This document shows, piece after piece, positions 23,524 to 36,489 of a stretch of DNA of 64,000 nt; position 1 is the first letter of the stretch, and every line of letters starts with the position of its first letter. The translations under genes were made by a program, and so were the position numbers. The DNA is taken from positions 72,281,931 through 72,345,930 of the forward strand of contig NW_026622985.1 in assembly GCF_023065955.2 (NCBI RefSeq). The letters run 5' to 3'. The notes beneath the pieces are model-generated. The model worked only from the letters and a program-made list of their open reading frames with translations. It made no database searches and had not been told where the DNA came from. This DNA comes from Ursus arctos. Its lineage: Eukaryota > Chordata > Mammalia > Carnivora > Ursidae.

Positions 23524-24509
23524 GCATAGATTGGTGACTTTGACTAGGGTTGCAGCAATAGAAAAGATTAGAAATTTGGACTTGAGATATATTTTTAAAG
23601 TAGAGTAGTAGTTTCTGCTAACACATTAGAGTCTGTATGTGAAAAGATGAGACTCCAAGTTACTGAGCCTAAGCAGCTGGTTCTGTTCTGAGGTGGGTGA
23701 GACGGGTAGTAGCCTAGACTACTAACTGTCTGACCGATACACATTCTAGCATTCCGTCTTAGCAATAGATTCTCACATTTTAAAATAGTTTTCAAAGGAT
23801 ATGTGGAGGGCAGTGTCTGAGAAATTTGATTCTGTCAGCATTGTCTTGGTGAAAATAAGCAAGACTAAAGTTAAATAATCTCCACATAGCAGTTACAATG
23901 ATTACCTGCACCAACACCTAAGCAACGTGCCAAATTCTATCTTCATAGAATTTTTCTCTGACTTTCCCTGTTCCAAGGATCTGTTTTTAAACATAAAATG
24001 AATAGTTCCACCTCTACTTCAGCCCATTACAACAGTCTGGATATAACCACTTTAAATTGTCTGTGTGATTCCTTCTAATTCTTTTTATGCATTTTTCTCA
24101 CAGATGTTATATTTTGATTAGCTCATTTTTAGTGCCCTGCTTCCAACCTAAATAAAAAGATATCATTTCTGCTCACATGTCATCTAAGTCTGATGAACAT
24201 AACTAACTTTGAAGAGGCAGAAAATTATAATTCTTCTCATGCACAAAGAAGGATCAGAAATGCTGGTAGGCAGTGGTAATATCGTCCACAATTAGACCAT
24301 ATTTTTTTGTGGTATTTTTTCTTAGTTTATTTAATTTTCTTAGTTTATTTTTCTTAGTTTATTTACCATGGAATGATTCTCCTATTATTCTACTTTAAGT
24401 ACACATACCCAGACATCAATTAAAATTTTTAATATAAACTTAAAAAAAAAATATACATTAAATAATAATAGTACTACAATATTCTGACATTGAAAAATTA
24501 ATTTTATTT
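23524..24509. other. Unassigned sequence with a short tandem repeat
   Basis: Three imperfect units of TTTTCTTAGTTTATTT lie at 24315-24364. No gene or transposon was recognised in the rest. Confidence 0.45.
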
Positions 24510-24600
24510 TATTAAAAATTGAATTTCAAGTATACTTTTAATCCTCTTCACCTATTTCACCCATCTCCCCTCTGGTAGCCACCTATTTGTTCTCTATAGT
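24510..24600 (-). mobile_element. Short carnivore L1 3' UTR fragment
   Basis: TTAATCCTCTTCACCTATTT, then CATCTCCCCTCTGGTAGCCA and TTGTTCTCTATAGTTGG, match the reverse complement of the carnivore L1 3' UTR, as in the copy at 20105-20417. The outer ends are lost. Confidence 0.6.
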
Positions 24601-24889
24601 TGGAAAATAAACTAATAAAAATTAGAATATTAAAACTTAGTTTTTGCTCAGTGTCATAAAAAGAACAGATAGGACTAATAAAAATCTGTAAATAACACAC
24701 ACTTATTTCCATTAGATATTTAAGAACTTTAAAAGTCACTCTATTATAGGCAATTAATTAAGGAGGCTTGAACATACTTTCATAGAAATGTGTTTAATTA
24801 ATCTTGATCATTGCATTGATTTCTTTTCAGGATAGTACAGATGATGCATGGTACACCAAAATCTTACCATGTTTTTCAGTCAGATTTCA

Positions 24890-25420
24890 GGTAGATAAAG
24901 AATAGGGATACTGTGGTAAACAGCAGAATTACATGGTCTGGATTATGATTTAGCTGAATCACTTTGCCTGCTTTGTGGAGAAGAGACTGAAGAATAACAA
25001 TTATGGGAGTGTAGAGACATGTTAGCAAGCTATTGAAATAATAAAGGGGAGACATGATAGTGACTTGAACAAGAACAGTGTTAGTGTTGGAAAATAGCCA
25101 AATTCTAGACAGACGTTAAAATGTGATTCATAAAGATTTGCAGACCAATTTGGATGAGAAAATTAAAGAAGCCAATAATTTTCTAAGGTTTCTTTTTTAA
25201 TAATAAGAAGAATGGATTTCCGTTTATTGCAGTTGGTTATAATGAGAGATTACATTTGGGGGAAGAGAATCAGGAATGGATGCCCAATACAGAGTTAGAT
25301 AAGAATGGAGTTCTGGGAGTATTAGGGACAAGAAATATACATTGAAAGACATCACCATAATGATATTTTATCTAGAGGGTACTGGAGAAGATGAACATTT
25401 CTAGGATAATGTCCTGAGAA
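24890..25420 (-). mobile_element. Probable L2 LINE fragment
   Basis: Blocks such as CAGCAGAATTACATGGTCTG, GCTTTGTGGAGAAGAGACTG and AGCAAGCTATTGAAATAATA run in the order of the reverse complement of the L2 3' region. It is diverged, and the ends are soft. Confidence 0.5.
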
Positions 25421-25645
25421 GAACATGCATTTGTAGGTCAGGAAGATGATAAGGAACCTAAAAAGAAAAAAAAAAATTATCAAGAGAATATTGTGTAAAA
25501 ATTGAATATGAATCCTTGAAAAATTGATAAATGTGCGATAGCTCCTAAACCACTCTTTAATATTGATTTCTAATTGAACCAGTTCTTCAGTAAAGAAAGG
25601 AGAAATAAATTAGCATTCTATATATTTATGTCAGTTGTATATTTT

Positions 25646-25839
25646 TTTTTAAAGAATTTATTTATTTATTTGACAGAGATAGAGACAGCCAATGAGAGAG
25701 GGAACACAAGCAGGGGGAGTGGGAGAGGAAGAAGCAGGCTCCTAGCGAAGGAGCCTGATGTGGGGCTCGATCCCATAACGCCGGGATCACGCCCTGAGCC
25801 AAAGGCAGAAGCTTAACCGCTGTGCCACCCAGGCGCCCC
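25646..25839 (-). mobile_element. tRNA-Lys-derived carnivore SINE, young subfamily
   Basis: Plus-strand order is poly(T), AATTTATTTATTTATTTGAC, GAGAGAGGGAACACAAGCAG, CGGGATCACGCCCTGAGCC and CCACCCAGGCGCCCC. A perfect 17-bp target-site duplication (TGTCAGTTGTATATTTT) is at 25629-25645 and 25840-25856. This is among the best-preserved copies in the window. Confidence 0.96.
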
Positions 25840-25856
25840 TGTCAGTTGTATATTTT

Positions 25857-26866
25857 ATCCCCAGTTCTGAGTGAATGCAGTAAGCTTGGGATATATTTTG
25901 AATTTTACTTCCTCCTTTCCCTTTCTTTTTTCTCTTTTCTTTTTCCTTCCAACAACCAAAGTGATATCTAGATGAGGAAAGATGGAAATTTTCAGATTCT
26001 GAGAGGTTCATTGAGCAGAAAGAAACACTCCACACAGCACTCATACCTTGTATCTTTTCATTTTTGCACCAAGACTATGTCTTTTCTGACATTAATGATA
26101 CATAAATTAAATAAAAAATAATTATAGGCAAGCATTTCTCAAATTATTTCTGCTAAATAATATGCATGGATTTCAGAGTACATTGATAGGCATAATTTGA
26201 GAGTTTGTCCAAATCTTTTGAAAAATTTTAATAAATTCCAGTATATTCTTGCAATATAGATGAGCAAGAGAATATCACACAACTATTAAGATCATGGCTT
26301 CAATGTTGAATGTAATTTAGAATACATAGATACAGCTGTGACATAAAATAGATTTGATATATTAGTGTAATGGATCTGAAAATTATATAATGTTTACTTT
26401 ATACCCACATGGTCAGATTTATGTCCATTTTGATGGCAAAGGATTTTCAGTATTTTACTAATAATTTAATGATGTCTTTAGAGTCAAAGACTTCATGGGC
26501 CTATTTGAGAAGTTCAAAAAGAACTATTTTGAAGGGGTTCTCTAAGAGCTTATTGTCAAATTTTAGCATTACAGTGAAGATTACTTTTTAGTCTAAAACA
26601 TTTTAATCAGTTTAAAAAAGCTTCCCTAAATCTTCAAAACATCCCATAAAATCTGAAGTTGTTAAACATTAAGAGATAAATTGCTTATCAGTTTGAAAGC
26701 AGGTGTCTGAATTACTGAGGACTAGAGAAATACAAATTAAGCACAAATGTTAACTGCTCTATAAAACTGAATGTTTGGAGAAGTGCTTATACACACTTTT
26801 ATTGTTGTCAAACCTGAAAGATAAATCTAAAATCAAAATTTGTACAGATTTTCCTTTAAGTCTTAG
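25857..26866. other. Unassigned AT-rich sequence
   Basis: A pyrimidine run near 25910-25950 (CCTTTCC/TTTTCT) is the only simple-sequence feature. No gene signal was seen. Confidence 0.4.
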
Positions 26867-26921
26867 GTTGTGTGTGTGTGTGCATGTGTGTGTGTGTGGG
26901 GGGGGGTCCTGTGTGTGTGAG
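26867..26921. repeat. TG microsatellite with a G9 interruption
   Basis: TG units with one CA step run into a G-run of nine, then TCCTGTGTGTGTGAGAG. Confidence 0.93.
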
Positions 26922-27009
26922 AGACTTTATTCTAATTGACTGATCCTTCAGTTTTAAATTGTCTAATATCTTTGGCTCTGCAATGACACAGAAGTCTATA
27001 TAACTTTGT

Positions 27010-27110
27010 GCCTGTGGTTAACACTATATTGTACACTTAGAAATTTGCTAAGAGGATAGATCTCATATTGTGTTGTTACTAAAATAATAAAAATAATATG
27101 TAGAGTTGTC
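27010..27110 (+). mobile_element. Possible L1 3' UTR remnant
   Basis: GTGGTTAACACTATATTGTA and AAATTTGCTAAGAGGATAGA resemble a block found near L1 3' ends; the better copy at 63170-63230 in this window shows the same order. Confidence 0.4.
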
Positions 27111-28142
27111 TTGCCAACAATTATCAGACACTATCCATAGAGAACTGGAGATTGATTTTTTTTATTGAGGATCTTAGGTTATATGCTTCCCTGCTTACCT
27201 TGACCCAAGTAGGAAAAAATATAAAACACAATTTAATTAAATGAAGTCATTGTTTTCTCCATTTTTAAAATGTGAGTATGTAAGCTCCTCTGAAAGATAT
27301 TGTGTCTGTTGCAGATTTAATTTTTGTAAAATTCTTCAGGTTAAATATGTTATATGGATATCTACTTTTAGAAATTACACCTCCCATACTAATGTAGGTT
27401 ATCATTCTCCCTTCCCTCTCACCCTCTTGTGTCTCAGATGTCTGACTTAAACTTATCTTTATCTAAATTTTAACTACTAAGAATTTACTTGTATTTACTT
27501 GCATAGTAATACCTACTATACAATAAGATTTTAGTTACATGGAATACAATGTTATGCTAAGTAAATGTATTTTCCCTAAATGTAGTGTCACATAGAACAA
27601 GGATAGCCCAATTATTTTTTGAAAGATACATATATATGTGTGTATGTATGTGTACACATAATATGTATAAATGTGTAAATAGCATGATTTTGTGTGTATA
27701 CACACACACACACACAGACACACAAACACACATTTTATTCCCAGAGCAGCAATAACTCATTCTATTTATGAGGTGAAAAGAGATAAAACATCTAAAGTTC
27801 TTAAAACAAAGTCTGAGTATAGAAAATGCATAACTAATATATATATAGAGAGAGAGACAGAGAATTTCATTACAACATTTATATTAACATTTAAACATTA
27901 CATTACATAACAGTTCATGGTTAAGAAATTTTAAGCAAACATATTTGAAAAGCTCTTTAAAAAAGTGCCTTAACCTTTTAAACTTTTCATCTAAAAGCTA
28001 TTATAATTAGCATTTTAATTTAGTTCAGTAACAATTATTTATATGATTCTTAGAGATTCCTGAACATTCTGATGATTTCAAATCAATACATTTACACCAA
28101 CTGAAGATTACCAATGAGTATTACCTTAAACTCATTTTCACA
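27111..28142. other. Unassigned sequence with a TG/TA/CA-rich tract
   Basis: A mixed ATATGTGTGTATG and CACACACA tract lies at 27624-27733, with TATATATAGAGAGAGA at 27839-27856. No family or gene was recognised. Confidence 0.5.
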
Positions 28143-28314
28143 GGGCTATTGGGTGGGGAGATGGGATAATTGGGTGATGGGCATTAAGGAGGACACATAA
28201 TGTGATGAGCACTGGGCGTTATATGCAACTAATAGAATATTGAACACTACATCTGAAACTAATGGTGTATTACATGTTGGTTAATTGCATTTAAATACAA
28301 AATTAAAAAAAAAG
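28143..28314 (+). mobile_element. Carnivore L1 3' end
   Basis: GGGTGATGGGCATTAAGGAG, ATGTGATGAGCACTGGGCGT and TGGTTAATTGCATTTAAATA, followed by an A-rich tail, are the sense version of the carnivore L1 3' UTR. It is 5'-truncated to about 170 bp. Confidence 0.8.
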
Positions 28315-28698
28315 AAAATCCGTACTTTATAGATATATAAATACAATATATGTATAAATACATTTAGAAATAGTGACAGTAATCCAGGGACACTGAAATA
28401 TTTTATTACCAAAGAATGTGGGAAAATCCACCACTGCTGGTGGTTACATAAACTGCAGCAATATCTTCTCTATAGGCTTCTATTGAAGACTGGCTTACCA
28501 GATAGCAAGTTTTTGTCACATCAAGTATTCAAAAGTGGGGTAGATTTTTAATGAAAGATTGAGTTAGGTGTTTTGACTAAATGAACTTTAAGATCTCCAC
28601 CAAACCTAATTTTCTGTATTTTATTAATTAATTTTAAATATTAAAATTTTAATAACAAAGTAATTACTGAGACTTTCTTTCCCGTTAAGAGTTTTCCT

Positions 28699-28883
28699 GG
28701 GGTGCCTGGGTGGTTCAGTCAGTTGACTGTTCAACTCTTGATTTCAGTTCAGGTCATGGTCTCAGGGTTGTGAGAATCGAGCCCCACATTGGGCTCTGCA
28801 CTGAGCATGGAGTTTGTTTGTGATTTTCTCCTTCTCCTTCCCCTTCTACCCCTCTCCCCCACTCACATGTGCTCTCACTCTCA

Positions 28884-28923
<40 letters not shown>

Positions 28924-28954
28924 AATAAAATCTTTTAAAAAAACAAACAAAAAA
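28699..28954 (+). mobile_element. tRNA-Lys-derived carnivore SINE with an expanded tail
   Basis: The head GGGGTGCCTGGGTGGTTCAG is followed by the older-subfamily inner sequence. The tail has grown to about ten TAAA units (28881-28921) before AAAATCTTTTAAAAAAAC. A short flanking match, AAGAGTT, is at 28687-28693 and 28953-28959. Confidence 0.92.
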
Positions 28955-29199
28955 GAGTTCTTACACACATCAGATGGTGTAGAATACTAGAGATGGTAGT
29001 TAGTGCTATTTGTTGCCCAAAAGTCTCCATTCCACATGAATACACATGCATTCATATATATTAAATATGTATTAAATGTACATAAAATTTATACTCCATC
29101 TGAATTTGGCCCATAATATATATTTATTGAGTGCTAATTTTATTATCTTTACTATCACCTTCATCATCATCCTCATCCTCATTATCATTCCACTTGACA

Positions 29200-29560
29200 T
29201 TTTGTTGACTCTTATTTGTCAAAAGATGGGTAGAGTATCTAAAGTTGGCCAGTCTGGATTAAAATGCTATGGCTTCAATACTTGATGAAGAAGGATCTCT
29301 CTTATGCTAGATGGAACAAGGAATCGGCTTTCCTCAAAGCTACCTGCAGCTCCCATATCTTGTGACCATGGGGGAGCCAGCCTTAGGATCAAATATGTCA
29401 TATCTGTCACAAGGTGGCACAGTGAAGATATGGAAAGTACCTTGATGGTTAGTGACACTGTTGAGCTACTTATGTAACCATCCCTGAATTCTCTGCCCCC
29501 TTCTCTGAAGATTTTGTTATGTGGGATAAAACTTAACCTACTGTTTAAGCTGGATAAAGT
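29200..29560. repeat. Possible old LTR relic, family not recognised
   Basis: TTTTGTTATGTGGGATAAAA followed by ACTGTTTAAGCTGGATAAAG resembles the polyadenylation end of some mammalian LTRs (GAGATAATAAA...TTGTTTAAGCC). The preceding 250 bp is less AT-rich than its surroundings. Too diverged to name. Confidence 0.25.
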
Positions 29561-31775
29561 CAGAAATTATGATAATTATATACAAAATCTTCCTGATATT
29601 GAGACTAAATTTAAGTATTAGTTTTTTCTCTCATAAGCTTCATGACTATATGAAAATAATGAATTCTATTTGAGGCTTGGTTTACTCAACTATAAAATTA
29701 TTTAGTTGACCTATTCCAACACAAAAATCATGTAATGTGTTCTGAAGACACAATGATCAAATTTTGTTGACAAAAATCAGTATGCATAGAAGCTTTTTGT
29801 GAACTACTTAAGCAATTTATGAAACAAGTTACAATTTTTCCTCTATTCCTCAGAATCAAATATATTATGTTCTTATATTTCCTCATATTTCTGATGAAGA
29901 CTCCATCTGAAATGATATAATTGTGGTTATGTTAGCCATTTCTTTTTTGTTGAAATAACTGTAAATTAAGAGACCATCAGACTCAAACACATGTTTCTCA
30001 GAATATCTCACCTCAATCTCCAAAGCTTTTGATGAGCCTGCTGAATAAAAAAGCTGAAGGAATTTTCTTTGATATCCAAGAACAGATGTGCATGATGACT
30101 GTCTAGGGTGAAATGTAAATATGGGTGCCTATATAGTACACCTGCCTTTTTTGTCCCCCCTCATGCATTCTCAATTAGGTTTTAGAGAGTGCTGTCTACA
30201 ATAACAGTGTCACCACCTGCTCTTTTACCCAGCTGCACCAAATTTTACCAAACTAAATGGAGCTTATAAAATGGATTTTGCATTGTAAATTATTTAATTT
30301 TATAGTTTAAATCAAAAGGAGCAAGAGTAACGAACCTGCTTTCATCTGTTTTTTTTTTTTTTTTTTCTTATAATCTTGCTCTTCCACTTTCATCAAATTC
30401 CCTTATTAGCTTTGGTGTGGATTGTGAGACAATCTGTTTTAGCATTTGTTTCTCTTGTCAAGACTTACGTCTGTTGACCTTTGAAGACTCCATATTCTTT
30501 GAAAAGAATCTACTTAAAAAAAAAAAAAGAAAATAAACTTACAAGATAGACGCATTAGATATAAAACAATCAGCTCTATAAAATGTCAACTGCTTATAAG
30601 GACAACATAAAATCTGCTTTTGACCCTGAGATGTACTCAGAGGAGGGAGAACCAAAAGGGCATGTTATAACTCACATAAGGGTTGTATATACCTAAAAGT
30701 GATATTTCTCTCTTGCCATGTAATTAATCTAGTGATAATAATAATGATGATAATATAAACATTAAATACTCCTACATTTCTGAGTAGAAAAATAGTTATA
30801 ACAAATCTTTTTAGGTAACAATTTTTCTTATAAAACCTTACTTAATCATGTGGACAGATAATATTAATTATCTAATTCCTAATTCCTAATATTTTCAGTT
30901 CCACTTACATGGCCTCCCTGTGTTATTTTTGTTCTATATTTGGATAACCTTTTCCCCATTAAGCCTCAGGCTTTTCATGACTTAGAGATATGACACATAG
31001 TGCATTATTTCTTTGTTTCTCTTCTCTACCTGCCACATTTTTATCAAATTTATCTACTTTAAGAAAACTTCTTTACTATGCAAGCTGAATTTCTGATTTT
31101 GAATCTTTAGAATTTTTTGTTGTGGCTTAAAGAGATATATTCAATTTAAAATTTATGTGTGTATATCCACATCACATAAATACAATGACCATTCAAATTA
31201 GAGACTATATTATATTCATGTTTAAATCACCTAAATCTTTGAATAATACCTGAATATATTTATGGCACCAAGTTAATTATTTAGACTCATGCAAATCTAA
31301 TTTATTTGGATTTTAATTTTTAATGATACTTGGAAATATCATTTCTCTATTCAAGTTCTGTTTCTGAGAAAACTTAGCTTATATGGAATTAACAGACTAG
31401 TCAGAGCTACACAACATCCCAGGAAACAGGTTTTATTCCTAGGTCTTTACTTTGTGACCATGACTAAATCTATGGGCCATTAAGTACATTTCCATCAAAA
31501 TCAACTATTTTGTCTTTTGGGGGATGAATGATGGAACTTCGGTAACACATACTTCCCTTGCATACTACTCAGAATAACCTTCAGAAAGGTTGTTGGCTAT
31601 GTTGTGCACAAATTGATGAACTTTACAACCCTGGGTCTCTGCAAACTTGAATGAACTTTCCACACCTGGTCCAACTTAACCTTCCGAAAGCATGTTGCTC
31701 TCCAACTGCCTTATCTCACAACATAGCATGCCAGTTGCTGAAAATCTTTAAGCAAAATAATAATAAGTATTATTT
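29561..31775. other. Unassigned AT-rich sequence
   Basis: About 2.2 kb without a recognised repeat. It holds a long T-tract near 30349-30366 and an A-tract near 30514-30526. No supportable exon was seen. Confidence 0.4.
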
Positions 31776-32010
31776 TAGCACACATTTATCGAATATCCAC
31801 TATATGCAGTGTTCTAAGCGCTTGAGGTTGATTATCTGATAAATGCTCCTAACAAAATTAAACAATAACTGTCTTTTTACTATTATCCCCATCTTATAGA
31901 AGACAAAAATCATAGTCACAGAGGCTAAGAAACATCCAAGATACACTGTTGTTAGGAGGAAGATAGGATTTGAGCCAAGCTGTCTGACTGAGTAGTATGC
32001 AAGTAAACCA
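31776..32010 (+). mobile_element. MIR SINE, near full length
   Basis: CAGTGTTCTAAGCGCTTGAG, then TTACTATTATCCCCATCTTA, CAGAGGCTAAGAAACATCCA and GATTTGAGCCAAGCTGTCTG, occur in MIR order and orientation. This is the clearest MIR in the window. Confidence 0.85.
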
Positions 32011-32254
32011 GTTCTTAATTTTGGTGGTGGAGAGGGAGACACTGATTTTTAATGTTTAAGAATTTCTGTGGCATAAATATCCCTGCCATTTTCAATTTCA
32101 AGCTACCAAGACGATGTCCCTGAACAAGGACTTGGGAAGCGATGTATGCACTGGCTCTTGAGAGCCTTATATGACTTCAAAAACAAATCATTTTGATCTT
32201 CTAAGCAAATCCCATATTGCCCCATCATGAAATCTTGCTCTTCTCTTTAAATAG

Positions 32255-33480
32255 TATCATTTTTATTCCTGGGAAGCAAGGATGATTTAGCATATGTAAA
32301 TCAATAAATGTGATATGCCACGTTAATAAAATGAAAGATAAATATCATATGATAATTTTTGTAGATAAAGAAATAAAGTATTTGACAAAATACAACATCC
32401 TTTCCTGATTTAAAAAACCCTCAATGTATTGGGTATAAAATATCTGAACATATCTTAACATAATAATGGCCATACATATATGACAAGACCATAGCTAACA
32501 TCATACGCATTGGTGAAGGGTTGAAAGCTTTTTCTCTAAGATCTGGAATAAGACAAAGGTGCCCTGTCAGCACACTTATTCAAGAAGTACTGGAAGTCTT
32601 AGCTAAAGCAGTCAAACAAGATAATGAAATAGAAGGCATCCAAATCAAAAAGGAAGGAGTAAAACTGTCATTATTTGCTGATGATATGATCCTATGTATA
32701 GAAAATACTAAAGACTAAACCAAAAAATATATATATATATATTGGAACTAGTCAGCAAATTCAGTAAAGTTGCAGGATATAAAATCAACATACAGATATT
32801 GGCTGCATTTCTATACACTAACAATAAAAACATTTGAAAAAAGAAACAAACTATCCCATTCACATTAGCATCAAAAACACAAATATCAATACATTTAGCC
32901 TAGGAAGTGGAAGATGTACAATGAAAGCTATAAGACTCTGATGAAATTGAAGAAGACACAGACAAATGAAAGATTATCCTATGTTCATGGATTAGAAGAA
33001 TTAATATTGTTTAAATGCCCATAATACCCAAAGCCATTTACAGATTTAGTTCAATCCCTATCAAAATTGCAAAGGCATTTTTCAAAGAAATAGAAAATAA
33101 AATCTGAAATTTGTATGGAAACACTCAAAATCCTGAATAACCAAGACAGTTCTGAGAAAGAACGAAACCAGAGGCATCACATTTCAACCATAGTAATTTC
33201 AACCATACTAATTTCAAACCATACTATAAACTATAGTAATGAAACAATATGATTCTGGCATAAAAATAGATACATAACCCAATGGAACAGTGTTGAGAGC
33301 CCAGAAATAAACCCATGCATATACAGTCAATTAATATTTGATCAGAGAGCCAAAAATACTCTGGAGAAAGGATAGTTCTGAAAAGTGGTGCTGGGAAAAT
33401 TGGATATGTATATGCGAAAGAATACTGAAAGTTAGGATTCAGATTACATTGAACTTCGTGGGCAACAAAGAGAAACGTGG
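32255..33480 (+). mobile_element. L1 ORF2 fragment
   Basis: Sense L1 ORF2 text runs from about TTTATTCCTGGGAAGCAAGG to TTGAACTTCGTGGGCAACAA. It covers the reverse transcriptase core and part of the C-terminal region, without a 3' UTR or tail. One TA-rich patch (32728-32742) and a local 15-bp triplication (33181-33226) disrupt it. It is less decayed than the L1 copies at 4.6 and 12.9 kb. Confidence 0.82.
32521..32718 (+). pseudogene. L1 reverse transcriptase fragment retaining FADD
   Basis: A 65-codon open piece of L1 ORF2 lies inside the element at 32255-33480. It keeps the catalytic motif Phe-Ala-Asp-Asp at residues 52-55 (32674-32685) within the local context [12 protein letters not shown]. 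In an intact L1 this is part of the reverse transcriptase palm, where the two aspartates bind metal. Here the upstream palm is shortened and the frame ends at a TAA ten codons after the motif, so no functional enzyme can be made. Annotated as a broken remnant, not a gene. Confidence 0.8.
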
Positions 33481-33489
33481 CACAATTTG

Positions 33490-36489
33490 AAACCATCCAT
33501 ATAGGTCTTCATATCTGAATTGTTGCATTGAAGGAGAAAACCTATATTGGGACTTTTGAGTTATGATTTAATCTAGTCTATGCCATTAAAAAGAAGCCTT
33601 ATTATGAATAAAATACTTTTTACAAAGTTACTGTTTAATACTTACTGATAACATTTCTTATTGCCAGTTATTTTTAAGGACTATTTTTAATTTAAATATT
33701 TAATTCTCTAATATAATGTCTCCTTTAATGTTTTAAATAACTATGAAGCATTAATTTTCTTTTGATGCTTCATTGAATAAAAAGATATTTATAGGCTGCT
33801 CTTCACATATTATGTATTTGTTAGAAAATAATAGAATTCACTATATCCAAGGTAATGAAGAGTGGATACACTAAACTATTCAAATATAGATGCATCCTTC
33901 TCTGAAAGGCAAACGAGGGAGGTCATTTAGGTGAAATTCTATTTTTAATCATTGTGAGAACATAATTAATTTCTTGATTCTATCCCTTAAGAAGATAAAT
34001 AGCCTCAATCATAAATATTGTATTTTTCAAATTAAAAGTATTTTATTCATGCACATATATAAATATAAGTTCTTTCAATGTCATTTGCAAATGCATTAAT
34101 CAAATTTTTTATGTGCTACAGGGCACTGCAAAGTAATAAGTCTGTTGTATTTCTTATCAAGGCAAAGGTTTACTAATGCACATTTGAATGAAAAGTCTGC
34201 TTATACCTTAGGTTTCTTTTGTTTTAAATATGGCTTAGTGGAGTAAGTTTTAGACTAGTTTAAAAAATAAAACTTCTCATGAAGATTATTGCTCTTAGGA
34301 ATTAAATTTTGTTATATATGGCTCTCTACTCCAAATCACATAGTATTTTCATCATTTCTAAATGCTTATCAATATGATATTGTCTTACTTCAATAACATG
34401 TTACAAAATTAAACAAAACAATCTAGAGATGGCAAATAACCTGTCATGTGAACCACTACCTCTCCCTCATGTTGTAATAGTGGATATTGTTAATCAATTA
34501 GAGTATCCCCCTGAATGAACTGATGTGCCAGCTTCCATTCCTCATCCATACTGAAATCAATACAGTCCTTATCAGTTGGCTGTAACTGTCTTGTAAGGTG
34601 AAACCTGCTTGCTATCTTTGAGGTGGTCTACAGGAAAACATGTTTTTCAAAATCAATTATAAGGTGTATTTCAGATATGTTACTTGTATTATGTGGTGAC
34701 ACAAATATAAGAATGAATCACTTAAAAACTTGTATGAGATTCAATATTATATTGGTAATAATATCAGTTATATTCAAATATACTCTCTTTAGTGAGGTAG
34801 ATAGGGTATCATTGCAGATCATATGCCTACATGTGAAAATAATCCAAATTGTGTGTGAAGATTTTGGAAATACTGGCCTAAGGAAAAGGCTTGGGAAGAA
34901 GTTCTCCCTTCAAAGGCAGGAAACATCCATATATATATATAAAATTCAGAACACCCAGAAACACAACATAGTCTTTTCTTTAAACCAAAATGCACATATT
35001 GATGGATAAGTAAAATGGAACCTCTATGAGGGATTATTCATTTAATTTATGTTTATTTGGCACTATTCCATTGGGGTCATGGTTATCCAAAGGTTGTGAG
35101 GGAATGTAGAGAGAATGGTTTATTCTAGTCTTATTGGATCTAAAGCAGTCTCTCAAATTAGATTTACCCCACATGCATACCCATACACCCAAACACCCTA
35201 TATACTTACACACACACCCATACCTTTATGCCCAGCCAACCTTCTAGCTCTGATCTCAAGTTTGCAGATTCATGTTTCTTATGAGGTAAACAGATAAAAT
35301 GGTTTGTCTCCTCAGACCACAGCTCTTCTTATATTGGGCTTTGAAACTACAGTAGCGATATCGGGTGGAAAGCAAGGAGCTTTACCAGTTAGAAAACATT
35401 GCCTAAAAGAGGAGGTCAAACTGCAGCAGTCTTAGGCAGGGGTGAGAGTACACACTGGCAGCCCCTTTTCAGTGTTTGTAAAAATGAAATAAAAATTTTA
35501 AGATGAAAAAGAACTTTCTGAAAAATTTTTTTCCCTGTATGTGATCTTGATTTCTGTATTAGGCTCTATTTTAACTCCACCTGTAACAATATGATCAGAA
35601 TCACTAAGTATTCCCACTCCACAATTCCAGCAGTTCACAGAGTGCCAAGGAGTGGTATCATCAACCCCCTGGAATTCCCTATACAACTCTATTCTGCTAG
35701 TCAGTCTTAACATAATGCCACTGTTTTCTCTTTGCTTGATCACAAACATTTACTCTAAATATACATTTATTCTTTTTAGCAACATAAAATATTTTATTGT
35801 TCCGTATTCCATGACAAGTGCCATAATTTTGGGGGGTCTATCTTAGGCCTCTGAACCTGGATACCTTACATAGTCACATAGATGGTATTCCATCTCACTA
35901 TTCTTACTCAGCTTCCCATTTGCATGGGGAATCACTACTCATTCTTTCCAGTATATCTCAAGGTCTCTAAGGGAATCAATCTGTGGCCCACTCCTCTCCA
36001 ACTTTAGGTTAGATTTCTTTATTATGGTCTTTTAAACAATGGTGTTTCCTGTACTAAATAACTCCATTTTTTGGTGCTCACCCTTTTTTGTGATAATTTG
36101 ATTAATATCTATGTATGATACATGATAAGTTTAATGAATAGATCTTTTTCTTAATGAGGTAATACTTAGTAGTTTTGAAATGAAGAAAATAATCCCTAAA
36201 TATTGCAAGGTATAATTTGTTCAAAATTATATATGCCAAACATAAATATTTTAATTTTCTCATGATTCACAACACCTCTTTTCCCAGACTTGTATTGAAA
36301 AAAATCGTAACAGTATTCTTTAAGAAATCTCTCCTATGTAGATAGTTACTCTTGTGCACTATTGAAAGGTGCTTAGTTTACATAAGCTTCAATTTGACAT
36401 AGTTCCTTTCTCCTAGCATTTATATTTTGCCTGAAGTAGAAGGGGTAAGGCATGAATGTGAAGGAATTTATAATACAACATGGTATCCA
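33490..36489. other. Unassigned AT-rich sequence, about 3 kb
   Basis: This is the longest stretch with no recognised transposon. It contains one long open stretch (34623-35009) from a GTG codon with no domain, no GC or codon bias, and a TATATA run inside. A CACA-rich patch lies at about 35170-35225. If the window has conserved non-coding elements, this is a reasonable place to look. Confidence 0.4.

Noticed and set aside
27010..27110. Possible endogenous retroviral piece
   Set aside because: The same text occurs in the L1 3' end at 63170-63230, so an L1 origin is the simpler explanation.
34623..35009. 128-codon open stretch on the plus strand
   Set aside because: It starts at a non-ATG codon, has AT-driven composition (Ile, Lys, Asn), runs through a TATATA tract, and shows no domain, splice sites or neighbouring exon.
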